In this document: piece by piece, positions 26,675 through 35,058 of the stretch | How the letters are laid out: every line of letters starts with the position of its first letter | How positions within the stretch are numbered: position 1 is the stretch's first letter | Assembly (NCBI GenBank): GCA_913057195.1 | Contig: CAJXNL010000007.1 | Span: 25,767-89,766, forward strand | Direction: 5' to 3' | Length of the DNA: 64,000 bases | DNA from: an uncultured Wenzhouxiangella sp. | GTDB taxonomy: Bacteria > Pseudomonadota > Gammaproteobacteria > Xanthomonadales > Wenzhouxiangellaceae | Translations under genes and position numbers: made by a program | Notes under the pieces: generated by a model | The model's database searches: none | What the model saw: only the letters and a program-made list of their open reading frames with translations | Told to the model about the DNA's origin: nothing

Positions 26675-28561
26675 ATGAAACGGCTTAACTTAAAGAATGC
26701 TCGGCAAGCCCAACTCCTGCGCCCCTGCCTGTTGGCCGGCGCTGTGGCGGTGGCCATGTCGAGTTCCAATATTCACGCAGCTGATTTTAGCCGCGGGGAT
26801 GTTTCCATCAACCTAGACACCACCGTCAGTTACGGGGTGGGCATGCGCGTCAGTGATCGCGATGATGACTTGATCGGCAAATGGCGATTCAATCCGGGCG
26901 TTGCGGCATTGCCAGTGAGCGATCAGATTGTCTCACCCGGTCGTTACTCCACCAACTCAGACGATGGCAACACCAACTTTGACAAGAATGACTTGATCTT
27001 CAACGCCGCGCGCATCACATCTGAGCTGGAAATTCGTTACGAGCGCTATGGTGCATTCGTGCGAGGCAACTATTTTTATGACTTTACGCTGAACGACAAA
27101 GACTTCCTGTCTCAAGATGCCAAAGACAAGGCGGGTGAACGCGCGCGTTTGCTGGATGCCTACGTGTATGGCAGCTTTGACGTTGGGGATAGCCTGTTGT
27201 CGTTGCGTCTGGGTCGTCAGGTGGTCAGCTGGGGTGAGTCGACATTCATTCAGGGTGGCATCAACACCATTAACCCAGTGGATGTGACCGCGATCAGAAC
27301 GGCGGGCGCGGAACTGAGAGATGCGTTTTTGCCGCAGAACATGCTGTGGGGCAGCATTGACCTGACACCAAGCCTGTCGCTAGAAGCGGTGGTCTTGGGT
27401 GAGTGGGACCCCATTGAAGCTGAGCCAGTGGGCACGTATTTCTCAACCAATGACTTCGCCACCGCCGGTGGTCAGTACGCCATGTTGAGCTTTGGTACTG
27501 TCCCGCAGCCTGTCACGAATCCCGACTTGTATCCGTCGGTGTGTGGAGGTGGCAATTATGCGGCCAGTGATGTGGGTCTGCCAACCTCTTTGGTGGCTTT
27601 GGGCTGTAGCGCGGCGTTTCCTCGCGCTGAGGACAATCGGCCAAAAGACACCGGGCAATTTGGTTTGGCGCTTCGTTATTTTGCCAGTGAATTGAACGAC
27701 ACCGAATTTGGTGCCTATTACTTCACGTACCACAGTCGGTTGCCAGTGCTTTCAGGTCAGGCGGTCACCAGTCCCGCACCTTCTTCAGGTCGGGTGATTG
27801 TTGAATATCCAGAAGGCATTAATTTGTATGGCTTGAGCTTCAACACCACCATCCCAGGTGGTTGGTCGATGGGCGGCGAGGTGAGCTATCGCGACAATCT
27901 CCCCATCCAGATCGATGACGTTGAGCTTTTGTTTGCGGGCCTGTCGCCTCTGAATGCAGCCATTCCTGCTGAATACTCGCGCTTTAGGAGCCAGTTGGGC
28001 TCGTATCAGCCGGGTCAGTTCATTCAAGGGTATGAGCGCCAAGAAGTGTCGCAAGCTCAGGTGACGTTCACCAAGTTGCTGGGCCCCAGCAACTGGCTGA
28101 ATGCCAACCAGGTGGCCATGGTGGCTGAGGTGGGGGCAACCCACTTTTGGAATTTGCCCCCGCACAGTGAGTTGCGGTTTGAAGGCCCTGGCACCGATAC
28201 CGGTGGCGGACCGGATAGCTTTTCAGGCGCAGGCAGAAACCCGGTCACCACGGCCAGTGGTTTCGCCACTGACTTCAGCTGGGGCTATCGCATGGTCATT
28301 GCGCCGACATACAACTCGGTGTTTGGCACACCGTTTAACGTGACCCCACGCATTGCATTTAACCACGACGTCAATGGTGTGTCACCGGGCCCTGGCGGCA
28401 ACTTTATTGAAGGTAGAAAGCAGGTGACGCTGGGCATGACCGTGGGCTATCTGTCCACGTGGCGTGCGGGCTTTTCTTACACCAATTTCTTTGGTGCGGG
28501 TGCCAATAATTTGCTCAGCGACAGAGACTTTGTCTCAGCCTCGATCAGCTACTCATTTTAA
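26675..28561 (+). CDS. DUF1302 family outer-membrane-type protein
   Basis: This 628-residue exported protein has a signal peptide ending near SSSNIHAADF. The mature part is beta-rich with Tyr/Phe/Trp-containing strands and ends YSF-like (VSASISYSF), a typical outer-membrane terminal residue. LRLGRQVVSWGESTFIQGGINTINPVDVTAIRTAGAELRDAFLP is a DUF1302 signature. The family is often paired with DUF1329, YCF48-like and RND genes near lipid, steroid or polyester metabolism. A role as a porin-like lipid conduit is inferred, not shown. It is followed after 18 bases by the DUF1329 gene. Confidence 0.85.
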   Translation: MKRLNLKNARQAQLLRPCLLAGAVAVAMSSSNIHAADFSRGDVSINLDTTVSYGVGMRVSDRDDDLIGKWRFNPGVAALPVSDQIVSPGRYSTNSDDGNTNFDKNDLIFNAARITSELEIRYERYGAFVRGNYFYDFTLNDKDFLSQDAKDKAGERARLLDAYVYGSFDVGDSLLSLRLGRQVVSWGESTFIQGGINTINPVDVTAIRTAGAELRDAFLPQNMLWGSIDLTPSLSLEAVVLGEWDPIEAEPVGTYFSTNDFATAGGQYAMLSFGTVPQPVTNPDLYPSVCGGGNYAASDVGLPTSLVALGCSAAFPRAEDNRPKDTGQFGLALRYFASELNDTEFGAYYFTYHSRLPVLSGQAVTSPAPSSGRVIVEYPEGINLYGLSFNTTIPGGWSMGGEVSYRDNLPIQIDDVELLFAGLSPLNAAIPAEYSRFRSQLGSYQPGQFIQGYERQEVSQAQVTFTKLLGPSNWLNANQVAMVAEVGATHFWNLPPHSELRFEGPGTDTGGGPDSFSGAGRNPVTTASGFATDFSWGYRMVIAPTYNSVFGTPFNVTPRIAFNHDVNGVSPGPGGNFIEGRKQVTLGMTVGYLSTWRAGFSYTNFFGAGANNLLSDRDFVSASISYSF

Positions 28562-28579
28562 TTTCTGGAGTTTCATGTC

Positions 28580-30013
28580 ATGAACGATGTACTCAATTTC
28601 AAAAGCAAGCTCCTCTCATCCATGGCGGTTGGGCTTATGGCCGGCAGCCTTGCACTCAGCGGAGCCCATGCCCAGGATGGTGGCGTGCCGGCAGATACCG
28701 GTGATTACATTATTCCGAGAACCGAAGCCAACATTGCCCGGCTGGGTCAGGACTTGACCCCAATGGGGTCTGTGCGCGCGGGCAACGAGGACGGCACCAT
28801 CCCAGCGTGGAACGGCGGACTGGGCCGTGAGGATTGGCCGGCAGGGTATGAGCCTGGTGACCGCCATCTCAACCCGTTTGCCGATGATGAGCCCATGTTC
28901 ACCATCACCGGTCAAAACTACATGGAGTATGCTGACAAGCTCTCTCCTGGGCAGATTGCCACTTTCGAACGCTACCCAGACACCTACTACATGCGCGTTT
29001 TTCCAACGCGACGGAGTGCGTCTTTCCCAGAGCGCATCTATGAAAAAACGATCGAAAATGCCAGCACAGGCCGGTTGGTCTCGAATGGTGAGGGTGTGGC
29101 TGATGTGTCTGAGGGTTTCCCCTTTCCGCTGCCACAAAATGCCTACGAGCTGATTTGGAATCACAAGCTCAAATACAAAGGTGACGGCGGCGTTCGCTAC
29201 AACAACCAAGTGGCCCCCACGGCAGACGGCAGCTTTCAGCTGGTGAAATTGCGTGAGGAGCTTTTGGGCTTGTATTACCAGCTGGGCACGGACATCGAAG
29301 ATGTCGACAACATCCTGTTGTACTTCTTCCAAGAGGTTGAGTCTCCGGCGCGGTTGGCTGGCAACATCCTTCTGGTTCATGAAACACTCAATCAGATGGA
29401 GCAACCTCGCCAAGCGTGGATCTACAACCCAGGCCAGCGGCGCGTGCGTCGTGCGCCCAATGTTGCGTACGACAATCCAGGCACTGCGTCAGACGGATTG
29501 CGCACCAATGACATGACCGACATGTTCAATGGCGCGATGGACCGGTTTGATTGGGAGATTGTCGACAAGCGCGAGATGTATATTCCCTACAACGCCTATG
29601 AAGCCCATAACGATGAGCTCGAGCCTGAAGATTTGGTCCGGCCAGGGCACTTAAACCCTGAGTACATGCGCTATGAACTGCATCGGGTGTGGGTTATTGA
29701 GGCAACATTGAAAGACGGTACGCGCCACATCAACTCCCGGCGCACTTTCTACTTGGACGAAGACAGCTATCAGATTGCTTTGATTGATCACTACGACTCT
29801 CGAGGCGAGCTCTGGCGTGCTTCGGAGGCCCACTCATTAAACTTCTATGAAGTGCCCACCTATTGGACCACTTTAGAGACTCACATGGATCTTCAGTCGG
29901 GCCGCTACGTGGCCACAGGCCTCGACAACAATGACCCAGTGATCACTTTCAACCAGTCACTGGAACCCAGCGACTACACACCCCAGGCACTGCGCACCAG
30001 GGGCCGTCGCTAA
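28580..30013 (+). CDS. DUF1329 family periplasmic protein
   Basis: This 477-residue protein has a signal peptide cleaved near GAHAQDGG. The N-terminal part contains DLTPMGSVRAGNEDGTIPAW, a DUF1329 hallmark, and the body includes RQAWIYNPGQRRVRRAPNVAYDNPGT. The second half has the concave beta-sheet composition reported for LolA/LolB-like lipid-binding folds in this family. It probably holds a hydrophobic ligand in the periplasm. It belongs with the DUF1302 gene upstream and is followed by a terminator, so YCF48/RND form a second unit. Confidence 0.85.
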   Translation: MNDVLNFKSKLLSSMAVGLMAGSLALSGAHAQDGGVPADTGDYIIPRTEANIARLGQDLTPMGSVRAGNEDGTIPAWNGGLGREDWPAGYEPGDRHLNPFADDEPMFTITGQNYMEYADKLSPGQIATFERYPDTYYMRVFPTRRSASFPERIYEKTIENASTGRLVSNGEGVADVSEGFPFPLPQNAYELIWNHKLKYKGDGGVRYNNQVAPTADGSFQLVKLREELLGLYYQLGTDIEDVDNILLYFFQEVESPARLAGNILLVHETLNQMEQPRQAWIYNPGQRRVRRAPNVAYDNPGTASDGLRTNDMTDMFNGAMDRFDWEIVDKREMYIPYNAYEAHNDELEPEDLVRPGHLNPEYMRYELHRVWVIEATLKDGTRHINSRRTFYLDEDSYQIALIDHYDSRGELWRASEAHSLNFYEVPTYWTTLETHMDLQSGRYVATGLDNNDPVITFNQSLEPSDYTPQALRTRGRR

Positions 30014-30031
30014 TCTGAAACGGGTACGTCT

Positions 30032-30064
30032 GGCCGGCCTCTTTTTAGGGGCCGGTCTTGTTTT
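30032..30064 (+). terminator. Rho-independent terminator after DUF1329 gene
   Basis: GGCCGGCCTC (30032-30041) pairs with GGGGCCGGTC (30048-30057), with two G-U pairs, across a 6-base T-rich loop. TTGTTTT follows. Confidence 0.7.
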
Positions 30065-30156
30065 GAACGAATGAAACAAAGGGCAAGGGCCTGATCTGTT
30101 GGTAGCATTTGGGTCAGTGATTCACTTGCATTGCTCTGCCGGAGAGGTTTTCACCA

Positions 30157-31209
30157 ATGCCTGATCTGTCCCCACATCTGATGCGTTTGGCTGGATGGCT
30201 GGCTGTTTTCTTGGCCATCGGGCTGGCGCAGCCGGTCAATGGACAAGATGAAATTCTGCCACGGCCTGCCTATCACGCCCCTGATGCCACTCAAGCGCTG
30301 ACATTGGATCTCATTGCCATTGATTCAGGTTGGGTGGCGGTCGGTGAGCGTGGACATGTCCTCTTATCGGATGACGGGAATGCTTGGCGTCAGGCGGAAT
30401 TTGTGCCGGTGCAGGCGACCCTGACTCGTGTGACTGAGAAAGATGGGCACATGTGGGCTGTTGGCCACGACGCGACCATCATCCACAGCCATGATGGTGG
30501 TGAGACCTGGGATCTACAGTGGTTTGAGCCAGAATTAGAGCAACCATTTTTGGATGTTCATTTCAGCGATCGCAACAATGGCTTGGCCATTGGGGCCTAT
30601 GGCATCTATCTGGTGACGAACGATGGTGGCGAGACTTGGCGTGAACTCAACATGGCCGATTTGGTTGTGTCTGAAGCCATCGACTGGGAAGCCGTCGAGG
30701 CCCGCTACCGCGCTGAGAATCCGGACGGTTTGGGCTTTGATCGGGGGTGCTATGAGTTTATGGAGTGCCACCTGAACGCGTTCCTTGATTTGGGAGATGG
30801 CCGGTACATGATTGCCGCTGAGCGAGGTTATGGGTTCAGAAGCGAAGATTCAGGCCAGACTTGGGAGAGTTTTCGATTTGCCTACTCCGGATCAATGTTT
30901 GGTCTGATCGAGGTGCGCGACGGCATTCTGGCCTATGGCTTACGGGGGAATGTACAGCACAGCTCTGATTTCGGCCAAACTTGGACTTTGCTGGAATCGC
31001 CTACACAGTCAACACTTCTCGGGGCAGATAAGGCAAACGATGGGACCGTTTTAATGGTCGGTTCTGGCGCAGCTCGCTTGACCTATAGGCCTGAACTAAA
31101 GACGTTTGAGCTCACTGAGGATCGTTTGGGCAATGCTTTGTCGAGCGTGGTGTTCAAACGTGATGGATCAGCAATCTATGCCGGTGAGGAGGGCATCAGC
31201 CATGAATAA
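30157..31209 (+). CDS. YCF48/BNR-like beta-propeller protein
   Basis: This 350-residue exported protein has a signal sequence that ends near QPVNGQDE. Asp-box/YCF48 repeats recur about every 40-50 residues (SDDGNAWRQ, SHDGGETWDL, TNDGGETWREL, SEDSGQTWESF, SSDFGQTWTL), giving a beta-propeller. Paralogues act as assembly or accessory factors beside RND exporters in many proteobacteria. No catalytic residues are evident. The start ATG lies 143 bases after the previous stop, beyond a terminator. The stop overlaps the RND gene by 8 bases, implying coupling. Confidence 0.8.
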   Translation: MPDLSPHLMRLAGWLAVFLAIGLAQPVNGQDEILPRPAYHAPDATQALTLDLIAIDSGWVAVGERGHVLLSDDGNAWRQAEFVPVQATLTRVTEKDGHMWAVGHDATIIHSHDGGETWDLQWFEPELEQPFLDVHFSDRNNGLAIGAYGIYLVTNDGGETWRELNMADLVVSEAIDWEAVEARYRAENPDGLGFDRGCYEFMECHLNAFLDLGDGRYMIAAERGYGFRSEDSGQTWESFRFAYSGSMFGLIEVRDGILAYGLRGNVQHSSDFGQTWTLLESPTQSTLLGADKANDGTVLMVGSGAARLTYRPELKTFELTEDRLGNALSSVVFKRDGSAIYAGEEGISHE

Positions 31210-33670
31210 CGCACCCTCTTTTGCGCGGAAAATGGCCGAGGCCGTATTCAGTATCCGGCCCGTTATTTTAGGGCTGTTCGCACTGGGCACGTTGGCAATG
31301 CTTGTCATGATGGCCCAGCTTCGAGTGGACGCGGGTTTCATGAAACAGCTGCCGCTGGATCATGAGTACATGCAAACCTTCATGGAGTATGAGCGTGATT
31401 TTGGGGGCGCCAATCGGGTGATGGTGGCCCTGGTTGCTGAAGATGGGGACATGTTTACCCCTGAATTTTTCCAAGACATTGAAGCCATAACAGATCGCGT
31501 GTTTTTTATTCCTGGGGTGAACCGAGCGAGCGTGCGTTCGATTTTCACGCCAAATGTCAGATTTGTTGAGGTGGTTGCCGATGGGTTTGCCGGCGGCAAT
31601 GTGATTCCTGCAGATTTTGAGCCCACTGAGGAGATGTTTGAACGGGTTCGCTCGAACATTGTGAAGTCCGGTGAGGTGGGCCGACTGGTGGCCGAAGATT
31701 TCTCAGGCGCCATGGTCTGGGCCAATCTCCAAGAGATTGACCCCTCCACAGGTGAGCAGTTGGATTACCAAGATGTGGCCGCTCAGTTGGAATCAATCCG
31801 TCAGGATTTCGAAAACGATGGCCATTCGGTGCACATCGTCGGGTTTGCGAAAATCGTCGGCGACATTGCTGATGGCGCTCGTGGCGTTGTGGCCTATTTT
31901 GGCGTGGCTTTCTTAATTACCGCCGTGCTCCTGTTTTTATACTCTGGCTCTGTCTGGTTGACGGTCTTGCCTTTGGTCTGCTCTGTGACTGCGGTCATTT
32001 GGCAAATGGGGCTGTTGAGCCTATTCGGTTTTGGCATTGATCCGATGAACATTCTCACGCCCTTTTTGGTCTTTGCGATTGGTGTGAGCCATGGCGTCCA
32101 GATGATCAGTGGCTGGAATTCCGAAAAGTTATTTGGGGGGCGGAGTGCGGTGGGTGTGGCACAATCCGGCGCAGATTTAAGTCAGATCCCGATTGTTTCT
32201 AGCCTAGAAGCTTCCAAAGCGACCTTTGCACGCCTGCTGGCCCCGGGCTCGATCGCTCTGATCAGTGACACCATTGGCTTTTTGACGATCTTGTTGATTA
32301 ATATTCGGATCATTCAAGAGCTCGCGCTGACCGCAAGCATTGGTGTTGCGGTGATCATCTTCACCAATATGGTGCTATTGCCCACCCTTTTGTCTTATGT
32401 GCGTTTGAGAAATGAGGAGAGCGCGCGTCAGCGGCAATATGAGCGTGGCCTGCAAACCAGTGTGGTCTGGACGCTTGTTGCGAGTTTTACGCGGCCGCGT
32501 GTGGCGACGTTCACTGTGATTGGCGCAGTGATTTTGTTTTCCTTTGCTTGGGTTCAATCTCAAGACATGAAAATTGGAGACTCTCAGCCGGGTGTGCCTG
32601 AGCTCCGAGAAGATGCCCGATACAACCAAGACGCTCGTTTCATCGCTGAAAAGTTTGCATTGGGAACGGATGTGATTTCTGTGATTGCAGAAACTGTGCC
32701 AGAGGCCTGTACCGAGTCATATACGATCATGAATGCCATTGACCGTTTCTCTTGGCGCATGGCGAACGTCGAAGGTGTGCAAAAAGTCATTTCACTGCCT
32801 ATGGTTGCGAAAATCATCAATGCTGGGTGGAATGAGGGGAACCTGAGGTGGCAAATCCTGCCTCGTAACCCCTTCGTGATGCGCCAGAACTTGGCCAACG
32901 TGGAGACTGGCACTGGCTTGCTCAATCGAGACTGCAGCGCAATGCCCATTATGATTTTTACCGAAGATCATAAGGCAGGCACCATTGAACGTGTGATCGA
33001 GGCGGTCCAAGATGCTCGAGAAGACATTTATGTCGATTCACTTGATTTCACGCCCAGCTCGCCTGAGTTACAAGATTTAACAACGCCAGATGGGGAAGTC
33101 TGCGAGGAGTGTCTCCAGTTTCGTCTGGCAACAGGCAATGTGGGCGTCATGGCCGCGACCAACGAAGAAGTGGAAGCTGCGCAGACCCCCATGTTGATTT
33201 ATGTTTACGCCGCCATTGTGATCCTATGCTTGGTTACTTTCCGCACCATTTTGGGGACACTTTGCATTGTCTTACCTCTGGTTCTGGTCAGTTACCTCGC
33301 CTACAGTTTGATGGCTTACTTGGATATTGGTCTGAAAGTGAACACCCTGCCGGTTGTCGCGTTGGGAGTGGGCATTGGTGTGGACTATGGGATTTATATC
33401 TTTTCTCGGATGCGAGGCTTTATGCAGGAGGGTCTGAGCTTAAATGACGCTTATATCCGAACGCTTCGCCTCACTGGGCGTGCTGTGTTCTTTACGGCAT
33501 TGACGCTGGCAGTTGGCGTCGGCACTTGGCTGTTCTCAGCGCTGCAATTCCAAGCGGATATGGGCAAGCTGTTGGCGTTCATGTTTATCTTCAACATGAT
33601 CGGCGCGATGGTGCTGCTGCCAGCCTTGGCACGCCTTTTGCTGGCTTGGAAAGAGCCTCTGAAACCATGA
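31202..33670 (+). CDS. RND/MMPL family exporter
   Basis: This 822-residue inner-membrane transporter has a first helix, a large periplasmic loop (about 45-235) and five helices. After a second N-terminal-type helix comes a second periplasmic loop (about 480-650) and five more helices. LTPFLVFAIGVSHGVQMISG and VVALGVGIGVDYGIYIFSRM are the duplicated MMPL core motifs with the charged residues that carry protons. The substrates are probably hydrophobic lipids. ATG 31202 overlaps the YCF48 gene; an in-frame start at 31106 would lie entirely within that gene. Confidence 0.88.
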   Translation: MNNAPSFARKMAEAVFSIRPVILGLFALGTLAMLVMMAQLRVDAGFMKQLPLDHEYMQTFMEYERDFGGANRVMVALVAEDGDMFTPEFFQDIEAITDRVFFIPGVNRASVRSIFTPNVRFVEVVADGFAGGNVIPADFEPTEEMFERVRSNIVKSGEVGRLVAEDFSGAMVWANLQEIDPSTGEQLDYQDVAAQLESIRQDFENDGHSVHIVGFAKIVGDIADGARGVVAYFGVAFLITAVLLFLYSGSVWLTVLPLVCSVTAVIWQMGLLSLFGFGIDPMNILTPFLVFAIGVSHGVQMISGWNSEKLFGGRSAVGVAQSGADLSQIPIVSSLEASKATFARLLAPGSIALISDTIGFLTILLINIRIIQELALTASIGVAVIIFTNMVLLPTLLSYVRLRNEESARQRQYERGLQTSVVWTLVASFTRPRVATFTVIGAVILFSFAWVQSQDMKIGDSQPGVPELREDARYNQDARFIAEKFALGTDVISVIAETVPEACTESYTIMNAIDRFSWRMANVEGVQKVISLPMVAKIINAGWNEGNLRWQILPRNPFVMRQNLANVETGTGLLNRDCSAMPIMIFTEDHKAGTIERVIEAVQDAREDIYVDSLDFTPSSPELQDLTTPDGEVCEECLQFRLATGNVGVMAATNEEVEAAQTPMLIYVYAAIVILCLVTFRTILGTLCIVLPLVLVSYLAYSLMAYLDIGLKVNTLPVVALGVGIGVDYGIYIFSRMRGFMQEGLSLNDAYIRTLRLTGRAVFFTALTLAVGVGTWLFSALQFQADMGKLLAFMFIFNMIGAMVLLPALARLLLAWKEPLKP

Positions 33671-33688
33671 CAAGGCGTGGCGAGCCCT

Positions 33689-34549
33689 TTAATCCTCAAA
33701 TCTAGGATAGCGCCATAAGTACTGTTCAGGGTGCTGACGCACACTGGCCTCGATCGCAGTGTTGAGCGCGTTGGCTGCCACGGTCGGTTCAGGATCAGCA
33801 ATCGCGTGACTGACCGGGCTGATCTCAATAGCAAACCCTTGCCGATGCTGCCGGGTGCAACTGGCCAATAAGACCGTGCAGCCAGTCCGTTGGGCCAGAC
33901 GCCCGACGAGGGTCATGGTCAATGCAGGTGAGTCAAAAAAAGAAGCGATGACACCGTCTCCCAAACGGGGTCGTTGATCAGCGATGATGCCTGCAGTTCC
34001 CCCATTTTTGAGCGTTTTGAGCAGGTGGCGCATCGACTGTGAGCCACTGGGAATAAGCAAGCCGCCAAAGCGCTCCCGCGCATCTTTGATCCAGGCGTTA
34101 AATGCCTCGTTCTGAGGCGCTTTATAAAGCGCGACCATTTGTAGCTTTAACATGCAATACAGGTTGAGAATCTCCCAGTTGCCGAGGTGAGCACCCACCA
34201 ATAATATGCCTCGCCCGGTCTGCTGAGCATTGACGACGTGCTCCCAGCCAGACACGTCTTTGATCGAAGCCAGGAGCTTATCTTTGCTCGCGTGCCAGAC
34301 CAAACCTGACTCGAGGGCAAAGCACGCCATCTCAGTGGTGTTTTGGCGATGCAGATGATCAATCGCCTCTGCATTGCGATGGGGGAATGCGCGTTTGAGA
34401 TTGCCTTGAATGATGGTATGTTTATGGCTTGGCCAGTGGTACAGTGCCCAGCCTAAAATTTGCCCAAGCCGGTGTAGGGTGCCCAGCGGTAAATGGTGGA
34501 TCACGCGCAGCAGGATTTTTATGATGATCAAGGCCAACGCCTGCTTCAT
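33689..34549 (-). CDS. Lipid A biosynthesis-type lysophospholipid acyltransferase (LpxL/HtrB family)
   Basis: This 286-residue protein has an N-terminal hydrophobic helix. The HxxxxE catalytic motif is GAHLGNWEILN (about residue 118), and VALYKAPQNEAFNAWI, GTAGIIADQRPRLGDGV and YLWRYPRFED match the family that adds secondary acyl chains to lipid A at the inner membrane. Which chain it transfers cannot be told. ATG 34549 is preferred over 34594 because the helix follows at once. It is convergent with the RND gene (18-base gap) and divergent from dtd. Confidence 0.88.
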   Translation of the reverse strand: MKQALALIIIKILLRVIHHLPLGTLHRLGQILGWALYHWPSHKHTIIQGNLKRAFPHRNAEAIDHLHRQNTTEMACFALESGLVWHASKDKLLASIKDVSGWEHVVNAQQTGRGILLVGAHLGNWEILNLYCMLKLQMVALYKAPQNEAFNAWIKDARERFGGLLIPSGSQSMRHLLKTLKNGGTAGIIADQRPRLGDGVIASFFDSPALTMTLVGRLAQRTGCTVLLASCTRQHRQGFAIEISPVSHAIADPEPTVAANALNTAIEASVRQHPEQYLWRYPRFED

Positions 34550-34616
34550 CTCGGGCCGCTCCCTGGCGGAAAACAATAAAGCAAAGTATGCCATTTGTGA
34601 TTAAGCGAGGTTCAAA

Positions 34617-35054
34617 ATGATTGGATTAATTCAGCGAGTGAAAAGCGCTCAGGTGACCGTGGAGGGCGAGACCACCGCTTCAATCCAAACAGGCTTGCTG
34701 GTGCTGGTGGGTTTTCAGGCAGATGATCAACCCCCCAAAATACCGCGATTTGTTGAGCGGGTGACCGGATTTCGAATTTTCTCGGACAAAAACGGAAAAA
34801 TGAACCAATCGGTTCAGGACAAAGAAGGCGAAATCTTGTGGGTGCCGCAGTTTACCTTGGTCGCGGACACCCGAAGTGGTCGACGTCCCAGCTTTTCAAA
34901 TGCCGCGCCACCGCCTGCGGCGGTCAGCCTTTTTGATGCATTGATGACGGATGCGAAGGCTCAATTCCCATGCTCTCAATTTGGTCAATTCGGTGCGCAT
35001 ATGGAAGTTTCGCTCACCAACAACGGCCCTGTTACTTTTTGGATAGAGGAGTAA
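34617..35054 (+). CDS. dtd: D-aminoacyl-tRNA deacylase
   Basis: This 145-residue homodimeric enzyme removes D-amino acids from tRNA. It begins MIGLIQRVKSAQVTVEGETT and has GFRIFSDKNGKMNQSVQ, both conserved. The active-site segment reads VPQFTLVADTRSGRRPSF, where the usual Ser of SQFTL is Pro. The second motif NNGPVTFW keeps Gly-cisPro (usually NDGPVTFW). The length fits exactly. It is convergent with ntrC at a 4-base gap. Confidence 0.93.
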   Translation: MIGLIQRVKSAQVTVEGETTASIQTGLLVLVGFQADDQPPKIPRFVERVTGFRIFSDKNGKMNQSVQDKEGEILWVPQFTLVADTRSGRRPSFSNAAPPPAAVSLFDALMTDAKAQFPCSQFGQFGAHMEVSLTNNGPVTFWIEE

Positions 35055-35058
35055 CGGT

